A stretch of 64,000 bases of DNA from Tillandsia leiboldiana (lineage: Eukaryota; Streptophyta; Magnoliopsida; Poales; Bromeliaceae), in contig CM055063.1 of NCBI GenBank assembly GCA_029204045.2, forward strand, positions 31,296,810-31,360,809, read 5' to 3'. Below, one piece after another: positions 54,866 through 64,000 of this stretch. How positions within the stretch are numbered: the stretch's first letter is position 1; the number at the start of each line of letters is the position of its first letter. The notes under the pieces were generated by a model. That model made no database searches and had not been told where the DNA came from. It was given only the letters and a program-made list of their open reading frames with translations. Made by a program: the position numbers and the translations under genes.

Positions 54866-56295
54866 TGTCATGTCCCGCGGTCGAAACTACGACCCGGGCT
54901 TGCCAACAGATCCGCCATCTGTACAGGAATCCCCGCACAGACAAAGCGTCTAACCTGCAAAGTCAAATCTATAGCTAAACATGTATCAGAGCTGAAAAGA
55001 AAATAAGTAGCTACAGAATCATATACTGAACATCTGAATATACATACAAATCCATCTCCCAAAATATAAATACATCACAAAATCTCCTACTGTCCAGTAT
55101 CTATACATAATCCGCTAGGTATTTCTATCTCTCACCAAAATGCAAGGAATAAAACTACTCAGCCACGCCCTCACCTCGATCAGCTGCCTCCGCACGAGCT
55201 GGAACCGGAACAGGTACCTCTGAAAAACAGACACCATAACGGGTGTGAGAACTACACCAACACGTAGTTCTCAGTGGGTACCGTCGCAAACATCCACGAT
55301 ATGCCCACTAAGTCTACTCGAGGCAAGAAAATAAGTAAACTGGAATATAAAAGCTGATATAAAAGCTACAGCTACTATGCCTCAAGTATCATGCTTAAAG
55401 GAAAAATACTCAATTATGAACATGTTATGCATCCACTTGCTCACGAGGTGCTCACATCAACCCAATCTAACTGACTGCCAAATATGGTCTAGTTAAGGTT
55501 GCGCCTCCCCTAGTGTATCACCGTAGGGTGTCCAATCGGACTATCACAATACAACGCAAATAGCCTCATCCGGCTCATCATCATCGCATCCGGAGCGGCA
55601 ACTCGAGGGGAGCGACCCCACCGAGGAATAAACGTGTCACATCTGGCTCAATAAGCGGCACATGCAGGCTATAATCCACGATCAAACAGATCGAAAACTC
55701 GAATGCCAACTAACCCATAATCATGTTGGAGAACCCCCCACGACTCGATCTGATAATGCTCTCAAAAACCCCAAATACACTAGAAAACTCATCCACTGAG
55801 CTACAAAAATCTATTCGTCCCCCGGGCATGAATACATATGCATCCCGAACCTATCAAACCCCTCAGGGTGCTCTCAATGCATTAAAACCCATTTTTAAAA
55901 GCCGATTTTGCTAAAATAGGTACAACGATTTTTAAAATGGTTCAGATGTATTTCTAATGTCAACTAACCAAGCAGTCTAGTGTCATATAGTCTCAAGACC
56001 ATACTAAAAATATTTGGGGTTTAGGTTTATCATTCTGTAATTTTCTAGGCAACTATCAAATTTTACCAGCTATAACAACAGCTAAAATAGGCATGCTAGA
56101 CATGCATACAATAGAATTAGAACGCATTCCATAAAGTTTGGAAGAATTCCAACCCACCTGGATCACTATCCATAGGCAAAAAGAAGTCGAAGTAGCGCGG
56201 AGTCACCCTCTGTCAAGGATTAGCTGGAATGGTCCCTCGGCACCCAGTCACGCACCACCTCACCAACAGTCCAGGAAAATCCTCCAGGAGCACTC
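54866..56295 (-). mobile_element. Gypsy LTR fragment, 3' part, minus strand
   Basis: On the minus strand it ends ...CATGACA at 54866. It contains hairpins GAGAACTAC-N8-GTAGTTCTC (55247-55272) and the terminal pair. Aligns with family M and H LTRs. The U3 is missing. Confidence 0.8.
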
Positions 56296-56749
56296 TGTCA
56301 CGCCCCGAGGTCGGAACTGCGACTCGGGCTCGCTAACAGATCCGCCACCCATACGGAAAGCCCCGTATAGACGAAGCGTCTAACCTGCGAAAGATAATCC
56401 TACAGCTATACAGATATCAGATCTTAAAAGTAACTATCAAAATATATATATATAAAAAAATACAACTTTAAAATAGTACAATTTTGATCCTCACAATACA
56501 AAAGTCTCTCAAAATAAAACTCTCAAAAGTAACTACATACAATAATCCAGCAGACTGTACTAAAAAGCTCCAAAAAAGGGGCACAGCTACACTCCAAGGA
56601 TGGGTAGGGAACTAGCTCGCGACTCCCTTACCTTAAACAGCAGGTGCAGCAACAGGAGTAGGAACAGGGGTAGATGCCTCAGGAAAATCTGTTACCGACA
56701 GAGGGTGTGAGAACTACACCGTCACATAGTTCTCAGTGGGTACCGTCTT
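56296..56749 (-). mobile_element. 3' LTR end of the minus-strand gypsy remnant
   Basis: Minus-strand LTR end GGGGCGTGACA at 56296, with both terminal hairpins and the central hairpin (56709-56734). It is cut at 56749 by the 5S-containing repeat. It pairs with the 5' LTR at 57913. Confidence 0.8.
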
Positions 56750-56927
56750 TGTGACACCCCCGAAATTTAGATTAGTCTTATATATAAATGATATAATAGG
56801 GCTAAATCTCTTAACCCGACTATAACATTTTGGGTGATAGTAAGACCCAAGAGGTTAAGAGAGTTAAGCGTGCTAGAGCTAGAGTAGTTCTAGGATGGGT
56901 GACCCCCTGGGAAGTTGGGGCGTCACA
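56750..56927 (+). mobile_element. Cassandra-like TRIM/solo LTR carrying 5S rRNA sequence, 178 bp
   Basis: It begins TGTGACACCCC and ends GGGGCGTCACA (inverted ends). At 56863-56915 it matches the plant 5S rRNA 3' part at about 48 of 53 positions by my alignment: GTTAAGCGTGCT, AGAGTAGT, CTAGGATGGGTGACC, CCTGGGAAGT. These include the RNA polymerase III internal boxes A, IE and C. Cassandra elements are TRIMs whose LTRs carry 5S domains. There is no TSD; it sits on a deletion junction between gag and LTR. Confidence 0.8.
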
Positions 56928-57616
56928 CAGAGCGGCCTCCTTGCTGAAGGGTTCTTTAGATCCTCTTCTAGCTTCTGTCTGACACTCTCGGGGAAGAAAG
57001 CTCCAAGAAGAAGACTACAGAACTCCACCCAAGTAAGTAGTTGGGTCCCTAGCGGACCAAGAGGTCGCACTCGACGCCACCCGGTCATGGCGTCAAGCTC
57101 CAGAAAGTTCGTCACCAAGTGTACCTTAAACCTCTCGTCTATGAAGAGGCTCTCAAATAGTTGCTCCATAGCCGCGATCCAAGACTCCTCCTCCCACGGC
57201 TCCAAGCTCCGACCGGAAAAACGGGGTGGGTCGAACTGTCGGAACCTCATTAAACGGTCCACAAGCTCCCTCTGCTCCTCGGGCGACAGCGGTCCATCGT
57301 GCCTGGATATCTGTCCACTGGTAGTCGGTACAGTAGGGGCTGCCGGTGCCACCGGTACAACTCGGGGTGCCACAGCAGGGGAAGAAGGTGTTGGAGAACG
57401 CTCAGGCGATGCTGCAACTGGTTGTGCCCTCTGCTCCAACAGGCGCATCAGACGTTCCATGGCCTCATCCTAGCGTCGGATAGCCTCCAACAACTATTCC
57501 ATCTGGGCCTGTAACTCCTGGACCTCTCTCTGCTTGTCCTGCCCTAACTCATCTCTATCAAACTCATCGGGAGATGGAGGCTGCGAATGTGTCAGTACTT
57601 TGCGTCGGGGAGGCAT
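56928..57616 (-). pseudogene. Gypsy gag fragment, minus strand
   Basis: The minus strand starts MPPRRKVLTHSQPPSPDEFD (ATG about 57616), and after a stop near 57492 continues as MERLMRLLEQRAQ. A P/A/V-rich stretch follows, then the Gag domain with FDPPRFSGRSLEPWEEESWI and FIDERFKVHLVTNFL. This parallels E's MPPRRR start and RFSGRDAQ region, so it is the same lineage. It ends at the 5S repeat; zinc knuckles, protease and all of pol are missing. Confidence 0.85.
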
Positions 57617-57892
57617 GGTGCTCACCTGCAACAAAATCCACACATCAGGACAAAATAAACACTCGACCCAATCAAGTGAAAGTCTAGGACATGTCATTCT
57701 TTCTTGAGCATTATGTTGTCTACAGCTAATATAATCACTTAGAAGAATAAACATGCCAATCACTCATCCCATCCTTTAGGAGAGGTATAAACTCAATCAT
57801 GACTCTCGCTACAAATCATGACTCTCACGTAGTCATCCTAGGGTCCAACCACAAGCCTAGGGTTTCTAAGTCCATAATGACCTACAACCTAG

Positions 57893-57906
57893 TCTCTAAT
57901 ACCACT
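57893..57906 (-). other. Decayed primer-binding site
   Basis: The minus strand reads TGGTATTAGAGAC near the LTR end at 57913, a mutated form of TGGTATCAGAGC. Confidence 0.6.
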
Positions 57907-57912
57907 CTAATC

Positions 57913-60738
57913 TGTCACGCCCCGGGTCAAAAACTGCGACCCGCGGCCGCGAACAGATCCGCCGCCTATACGGGAAGCCCCACATGGACGAAGCGTCTAA
58001 CCTACAAAAGATAATGCTACAACTATACAAATATCATAGCTATAAAATAAACTACTGAAATAAAAGATACAAGTCCAAAATGGTGCAGTCTGATCCTCAC
58101 AATACAAAAGTCTCTCGAAAATGAAAACTCTCAAAAGTAAAATACATACGACAATCCAACCGACTGTCCTAAAAGCTCCAAAATAGGGTACAGCTGCACT
58201 CCAAGGATGGGTAGGGAATTAGCTCGCGACTCCCTTACCTCGATCAGTAGGTGCAGCAACTGGAGTAGGAACAGAAGTAGATGCCTCCGAAAAATCTGTC
58301 ACCGACAGAGGGTGTGAGAACTACATCCTACAGTAGTTCTCAGTGGGTACCGTCTCCAAGACCAACAGTCTGCCCACTAAGTCTACTAGAGGCATAAGAT
58401 AACAGGAAAACTGTAATAATGAAAAGATAAGCTGGAAAGAAATCTACAGCTTTCATATCTCTATCTACAATTCTCAATGGGTAATACAGATGAAAATGAT
58501 GCATTGACTCTAATCCAGTATACTCGGTCAACCCAATCACACTGACTGCCACAAAGGGTCCAGCCAAACCTGCGCCTACCTGCTGCCATTGCATCCACGA
58601 AGGACTGAACTTACGTAGGGCGTCCCACATGGACTGCGTCGACAAGTCGCGATAGCAAAGTAATAGGCTCAGCTCCGGAGCGGCACTCGAGAGGAGCGAC
58701 CCCACCGAGGAAGTATCCGCGCATCTCTGTCGAGCTCAATATGGCTCATGCAGGCTATAGTCCAAATCCACGATCAATCGGATCAAAAACAATAACTCAA
58801 CACTAACAACATCTGCCGGAGACACTCCACAGCTCGGGACCACCGTCAACCCCAAACGGCTCCCAAAATAGAACACCCAACTCACAGATGAAAAAGAACT
58901 GACCGACACCGTAAGGGTCCGAGAATCCTGATAGGCCGGTGCCTAGAACCCCAATAAAAAAAGAACAAACTCCAAGCTCAGCCTTTCGAAGTTCTCGACC
59001 CCATACAGTTCAGAAAATCAGCTCCCTCGGGTAAAACATCCGAAGGGAATCAAGCAGGGTCCGAAAGTTCCGGGAGACTAGCACCTAGAACCCAATTCAA
59101 ACAAGAACAGGTTCTAGGCATAACTCCCGTAGCTTTCATCCAAAAATATGGAAACAACCCCTTGAACCCAGATCACTCAAACCCTCTCGGGTGAGAATGT
59201 TTACAAGAAAATATGACAGTTATTACCGAAAACCATTTTTGATTTGAGAAGCCCAATTTAATGAATTTTAGTTTTTAAGAAAATTAGTTAAAACAAGTTT
59301 TATTTTTCAAACCCCGAAGGGCTAATGCCTTCACCCAATCAAACAATAATAGGCTCCGGCGACCCTTCAAAATTTGGAAGTAAAACATAGGTTTACTGAA
59401 ATCATGTGTGTGTACAAAACAGTCTGGGTTCAGGGTCCTGCTATCACCAGTACACTACTACCACGAACATAATGATGACAACTAGATCAGAAAAAACTCG
59501 ACGACCCGAGACCACTGTTTACTCAAACGGCTCCCGACACCAGTACAAGACTAGCCACAGCTACCAGACTCCACTCGGCCCCCAAGCATAAGTGCAACAT
59601 GCATCCTACACTAAAAGAAATCCTGACCACTCCGCCCACTACCCGGGCGAGGAAAACACTATGTCCTGCGATAGAATGTAAAGTAAGAATCTCTAAAGTA
59701 TAAAAGAACCTAGCCAAGTGAGGGTTCTCTACTAGTCTGGTTAAATACATGCAAATATATGACGAGATGCTAGTCAATATTCTAATATTTTATTATCACA
59801 AGAAATAATCAATTTGCTAATTCTATCATACATGCTTGAATCTCGGTCCACAAAAAGGAGTACTCTACTTATCATACATGCATACTACGACAAGGAATTA
59901 GTACGTCGCCCACTAGTTTTGGAGAAAAATCCAACCCACCTAGAACATGCTAATCCGTAGTCTGAATAAGCTGAAACTGAACGTGAGTGTTCCTCAGGTT
60001 CACACGGTTCCAACGAACCAAAAATCACCCAAAAACTTCTCCCGGTCGCTGAAATATAAGCCGAACACCGCGGTTAGTCCAAATCACCCAAAACAGTAAC
60101 ATCGCTACAAGTCTGTCCACAAAATAGCAAAATACCTCCTGCGAGATGCCCTCCAAAAATTCTAAGAAAAATACGGTTGCGATTCTCGCGAAGTGTAGAT
60201 AGAAATCGAGTCCTTAAACTCCCGATTCCGACAACCGTAGGCCGAGAAAATGCAAGATTGCTCCTCTACTATCCAGAAAATGTAACAACAAAAGGGGGTC
60301 TAAAAATGCTGCAAGAACTCCCATAAAAACTCGAAATGGAGAAAAGCGGTGGGTACCAAAATCGAAGGCCTACCTGTCGTGGAAACACTGCTACAAAAAT
60401 CAGCAAAAAACTCCAAGAACTTAGCTCGCGGGAATCCGCAGACAAAGAGCCAACGGAAAAGATCGGTATCGAAGAAACGTCGAAGCTCGCGATGTCGGAG
60501 AGGAAAAATATGAAACGATCGCCAAAAATCCCCCAAAACCCCAAGAAGTGAAGATGACTTGTAGAACTTCTTCTCTGTCGAATGAGGCCCAAAGAAAAAA
60601 TCTCCAAAAGTCCTAAAATGGCAGCACAAAGGGCCTATTTATAGTCCAAATCCAAAAAGAGCAAAATCGAATTCGGGCCTAACTTTCGGGCGCCCGAATC
60701 CTACAGGATGCGCCTGGTTCCACGTGGCGCGCATCCAA
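57913..60738 (-). mobile_element. 5' LTR of the minus-strand gypsy remnant, truncated
   Basis: On the minus strand it ends GGGGCGTGACA at 57913. It has the central hairpin (58316-58341), TATA box (TATTTATA on plus, 60636-60643) and palindrome CGGGCGCCCG (60687-60696). It is cut at 60738 by the plus-strand LTR, so most of U3 is missing. Confidence 0.85.
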
Positions 60739-61168
60739 TGTGATTATCTGGATCTCCGCGAAGGTCTTGCAGAGTGAATTGTGGCTTATAAAGGCCTGTG
60801 ATGTGTGATGGAGATGGTTGCGGGCAAATCGGACCTCAGGATTGGACCTAGCGCGAAATTTGGATTAAGATTACTTATCTGAATGCCTTCGACAAATTTT
60901 AGAAGAGGAATTTGGCAAAACAGACATCGGATTTGGGCTCAGCGTGCGAAAACGATAAAAAAACGGCTATTTACTTGTATTTTTCGGAGCCCGAATACCC
61001 AAAAATGGATTTCAAGGCATGAGGTTACTGTTCCGGCCGGCGGGCAGTGCCGGCGGTGATGGGCAGGCGGCGGAGAGTGGCGGAGCGTGGCGGCGCGGGC
61101 GCGGGCAGGCTGGTCCACGGCCAGGCGCGGGCAGGCTGGTCCACGACCAGGAAATTTGTGCGTTGACA

Positions 61169-61187
61169 CGTGGTAGCCCAGGATTGG
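61169..61187 (-). promoter_or_regulatory. ERSE-I-type element
   Basis: Exact CCAAT-N9-CCACG on the minus strand, first of three evenly built modules in this LTR. Confidence 0.55.
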
Positions 61188-61301
61188 TTGGGCAGTGTCA
61201 AACGCGACAGTGGGGCGGCGCCACGTGTCACCCTCTGATTGGCCGACAAGATCTGGAAGACCCGGCCGACGCGTGGACCGCGCATGGTCTGCAACCCGCC
61301 A

Positions 61302-61320
61302 CGTGGCGCGTTCCTATTGG
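61302..61320 (-). promoter_or_regulatory. ERSE-I-type element
   Basis: Exact CCAAT-N9-CCACG on the minus strand, about 200 bp upstream of the TATA box at 61512. Confidence 0.55.
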
Positions 61321-61457
61321 CGGGCGCAGCCGCCATGCATACACCAGGCGCACGGAGCATGTGGGAAGGGGACACGTGGCAGCATCCCAGCGTTCGGGGC
61401 GCTGGGCGGGAGCCGCCCGGATGGCGCCTTGTGTCTGGGCGCTCGCGGCTCCGGATC

Positions 61458-61520
61458 CGGGCGCCCAAATCTTGCCTTGACCCGAAAGTGGGTCTTCCTT
61501 GGATCTCAGCCTATAAATAT
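61458..61520 (+). promoter_or_regulatory. LTR core promoter
   Basis: CGGGCGCCCA (one base from the palindrome) and TATAAATAT, spaced as in the other LTRs. Confidence 0.6.
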
Positions 61521-63470
61521 GGCATATTGGGCTTCATTTCTGGGCTTTCTGATATCCAATTTGGGAGCCATTTTTGTACTCATCACTCTTCTCCATTTTG
61601 AGTTTTTATGGGAGTTCTTGCAGTATATTTAGACCCCCTTTTTTTGCGACACTTATCGAGGAGTAATCTTGCTCTTTCTCGGGCTATGGTTGTCGGAACT
61701 AGGAGTTTAAGAACTCTATTTCTATCTACACTTCGCAAAAATCACAACCGTATTTTTTTTTGGAATTTTTGGAGGGCATCTCGTAAGAGATAATTTCTGT
61801 TTTGTGGGCTGTTGTGCAAGAGAATTACTGTTTTGAGTGATTTGACCTTACCGCGATGTTCGGCTTATATCTCAGTGACCGGGAGGAGTTTTCTATCGAT
61901 TTTTGGTGCGTTGGAACCGTGTGAACCTGAGGAACACTCACGTTCATTTTCAACATTTTTGGACTTCGGATTAGCGAGATCCAGGTGGGTTAGATTTCTT
62001 CCAAAATTAGCGGACAACATACTAATTCTATGTTATAGTATGCATGCATGATTATAAGCACTTTTTTTGTGGACCAAGATGCAAGCCTGATTACTTAATA
62101 AATCGTCCATCTCTTGTGATAACGAAATATTGGAACCTTGACTAGCACCCCGTCATATGTCTGCATGTATTTGACCAGACTAGTAGAAAACCCTCACATG
62201 GGCTAGCTTCCTTCATGTTATAGTTTTCTCACACTTTGTATTATTTATTCCATGGACTTAGAGTTTCTCTTCGCCCGGTTAGCGGGCCGAGTGGTCGGGT
62301 TATTGTAGGTTGCATTGACACTCGTGTCTGGGGACCGAGTGGAGTCTGATAGTTGCTAGTCATATTTCGGTGTCGGAGCCGTTTGATTAAACGGTGATCC
62401 CGGGTTGTCGAGTTTTCTCTGATCTTTTTGTCGTCACTGTGTTCGTAGCAGTAGTGTACTGGTGATAGCAGGACCCTGAACCCAGACTATTTTGGACACA
62501 CATGATTTTAGTAAATCGATATTTTCCTTCCGAACTTCGAAGGGTCGCTGGAACCTGTTCTTATTTGATTGGGCGAAGGCATTATTAGCCTATTGGGGTT
62601 TGGAAAATAAAACTTATTTTAACTGATTTTCTTATAGAGCTAAAATTCATTAAATTGGGCTTCTTAAATAAAATTGATTTTCGATAATAACTGTCATCTT
62701 TTCATGAAAACTTTCTCGCCCGAAGGGAGTTTGATTGATCTGGGTTCGAGGGGTTGTTTCCATATTTGGGACGAAAGCTACGGGGGGCTGTGCCAAGAAC
62801 CTGTTCTTGTTTGATAGGGCTGTTGGTGTTAGTCTCCCGGAACTTTCCGACCCTGGTTGGTTTCCTCCGGATGTTTTACCGAGGGAGTTGATTTTCCGAA
62901 CAGTAAGGGGTCGAGAACTTCGAAAGGCAGAGCCTGGAGTCTGTTCTTGTTTTATTGGGGTTCTAGGCACCAGCCTATCGGGATTCTCGGACCCTTATGG
63001 TGTCAGTCCGTTCTGGGTCATCTGTGAGTTGGGTGTTCTATTCTGAGAGTTGTTTGGGGACGGTGGTCCCGAGCCGTTGAGTGATTCAGACTAATGTTGT
63101 TAGTGTTGGGCTATTGTTTTCGATCTAATTGATCGTGGATTTGGACTATAACCTGCATGAGCCGTTGAGATCGACAAAGATGTGTAGATACTTTCTTCGG
63201 TGGGGTCGCGCCCCTCGAGTGCCGTTCCAGAGAAGGGCCTATTACTTTGCTATCGCGACTTGTCGACGCAGTCCGTGTGGGACCGCCTACATAATTCCTG
63301 TCCCAATGGAGATGTGTGGTATTAGGTTCGCGCAGGTTTGATTGGACCCTATGTGGCAGTCAGTGTGATTAGGTTTACCGAGTATTTTAAGTTTGAGTCG
63401 ATGCATCATTTTCATCTGTATCATCCTTTGAGCATTATAGATAGAGGCATGGTAGCAGTAGAGTTTATTT

Positions 63471-64000
63471 TGTTAAGGATTTTGTATTGGCGTATTTCGT
63501 GAAGTGTTCTAAGTCTTGAAGATTGAAGATGAAGAATTGTGGATTATATACATAAATCTCAAGAAGAATGAATTCAAAAGGACCAGGTACGTTTAACTAA
63601 ATAATTTTGTTGATTCGAATACATTCTTGTAGTTTAGAAACACTTGGAATATTCTTTATTGCATAAAAATAAAAAAACTGGACAATTTGAGTGTTCAGGA
63701 TCCGGATCAGGACATTCCAGTCCGGACCCCGAACAGAGTTGAGTTCATGCGTAACTCCAGTCCGGAACAGTCCCCAGTCAATCCGGACCCCGAACTATGT
63801 GTTTGCTGATATCGCATGAACAGTCCGGATCAGAGAATTCCAGTCCGGACCCCGAACTGTTTTTTTAGGAAATTTGCTGAAAAAAGACGACAGTCCGGAT
63901 CAGCCAAATCCAGTCCGGACCGCCTTGCGGAAAAAATTCTGTTAAGTCAGTTTTTGATGTTTATCTCTTTCCAAAGATTTCTAACCTATAAATAGACCCT
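63471..64000 (+). mobile_element. Copia LTR, runs off the window
   Basis: Starts TGTTAAGGATTTTG inside the gypsy LTR with no polypurine tract before it, so it is a 5' LTR or a solo LTR. Same family as 18092-19387 and 36722-37994, with TCCGGA palindromes at 63700-63925. Confidence 0.9.

Larger units (their letters stand above)
60739..63470 (+). mobile_element. Gypsy LTR, plus strand, truncated at its 3' side
   Basis: Starts TGTGATTATCTGGATCTCCG. U3 has two exact ERSE-I motifs (61169-61187, 61302-61320) and a third with one mismatch (61224-61242), then CGGGCGCCCA (61458-61467) and TATAAATA (61512). It is interrupted at 63471 by a copia LTR before its central hairpin. Confidence 0.88.

Noticed and set aside
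56863..56915. A functional 5S rRNA gene
   Set aside because: Only the 3' half of 5S is present, with about five changes, inside a 178-bp repeat with its own ends. This fits a Cassandra-type element, not a 5S gene.

Overview
The window is plant nuclear DNA, most likely from an angiosperm with a large, repeat-rich genome. The evidence is nested Ty3/gypsy and Ty1/copia LTR retrotransposons with tRNA-iMet-type primer sites, a 5S-derived Cassandra-like repeat, MITEs, and one intron-containing host gene encoding an ARGLU1-type arginine/glutamate-rich nuclear protein. I cannot name the species or say whether it is a monocot. There is no bacterial or organellar content.

Layout. 1-16860: an old minus-strand gypsy derivative (called G2 here) and a plus-strand gypsy element. 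They form a roughly 9-kb tandem duplication: solo LTR 776-4221, G2 copy 1 at 4222-6861, decayed gag-pol 6862-9781, LTR 9782-13221, G2 copy 2 at 13222-16190 plus part of a G2 LTR. 16861-19387: 5' end of a minus-strand Sirevirus-like copia element (gag, PBS, LTR). 19388-34711: a gypsy LTR (called H) split by a near-complete gypsy element (called E, 21212-33206). E has 3.4-kb LTRs, a PBS, a single-frame gag-pol with one in-frame TGA, and a PPT. A 1.14-kb piece of H is repeated on both sides of E. 34712-37994: 3' part of a Sirevirus-like element with an extra ORF, PPT and LTR. 37995-40340: LTR remnant, unassigned DNA, a MITE, and AT microsatellites.

40350-47132 is the only clear host gene: four coding exons for a 272-residue RS/ER-rich protein. 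A frame-preserving 63-nt candidate cassette exon lies in intron 2, and a foldback element lies just after the stop codon.

48250-54076 is a decayed minus-strand copia gag-pol interrupted by a MITE, which is itself interrupted by a 4.07-kb solo gypsy LTR (49464-53528, TSD TGTAC). 54077-64000 is a pile of gypsy LTR pieces in both orientations, a gag pseudogene, a 178-bp 5S-containing TRIM-like repeat and, at the right edge, another Sirevirus-like LTR.

The most interesting signals are in the gypsy LTRs rather than the genes. Their U3 regions carry CCAAT-N9-CCACG, the ER-stress response element, at fixed spacing in several families. They also share a palindrome at a constant distance from the TATA box. 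Their 3' halves share hairpins supported by compensatory changes. Identity and age remarks are hand alignments, not computed values.
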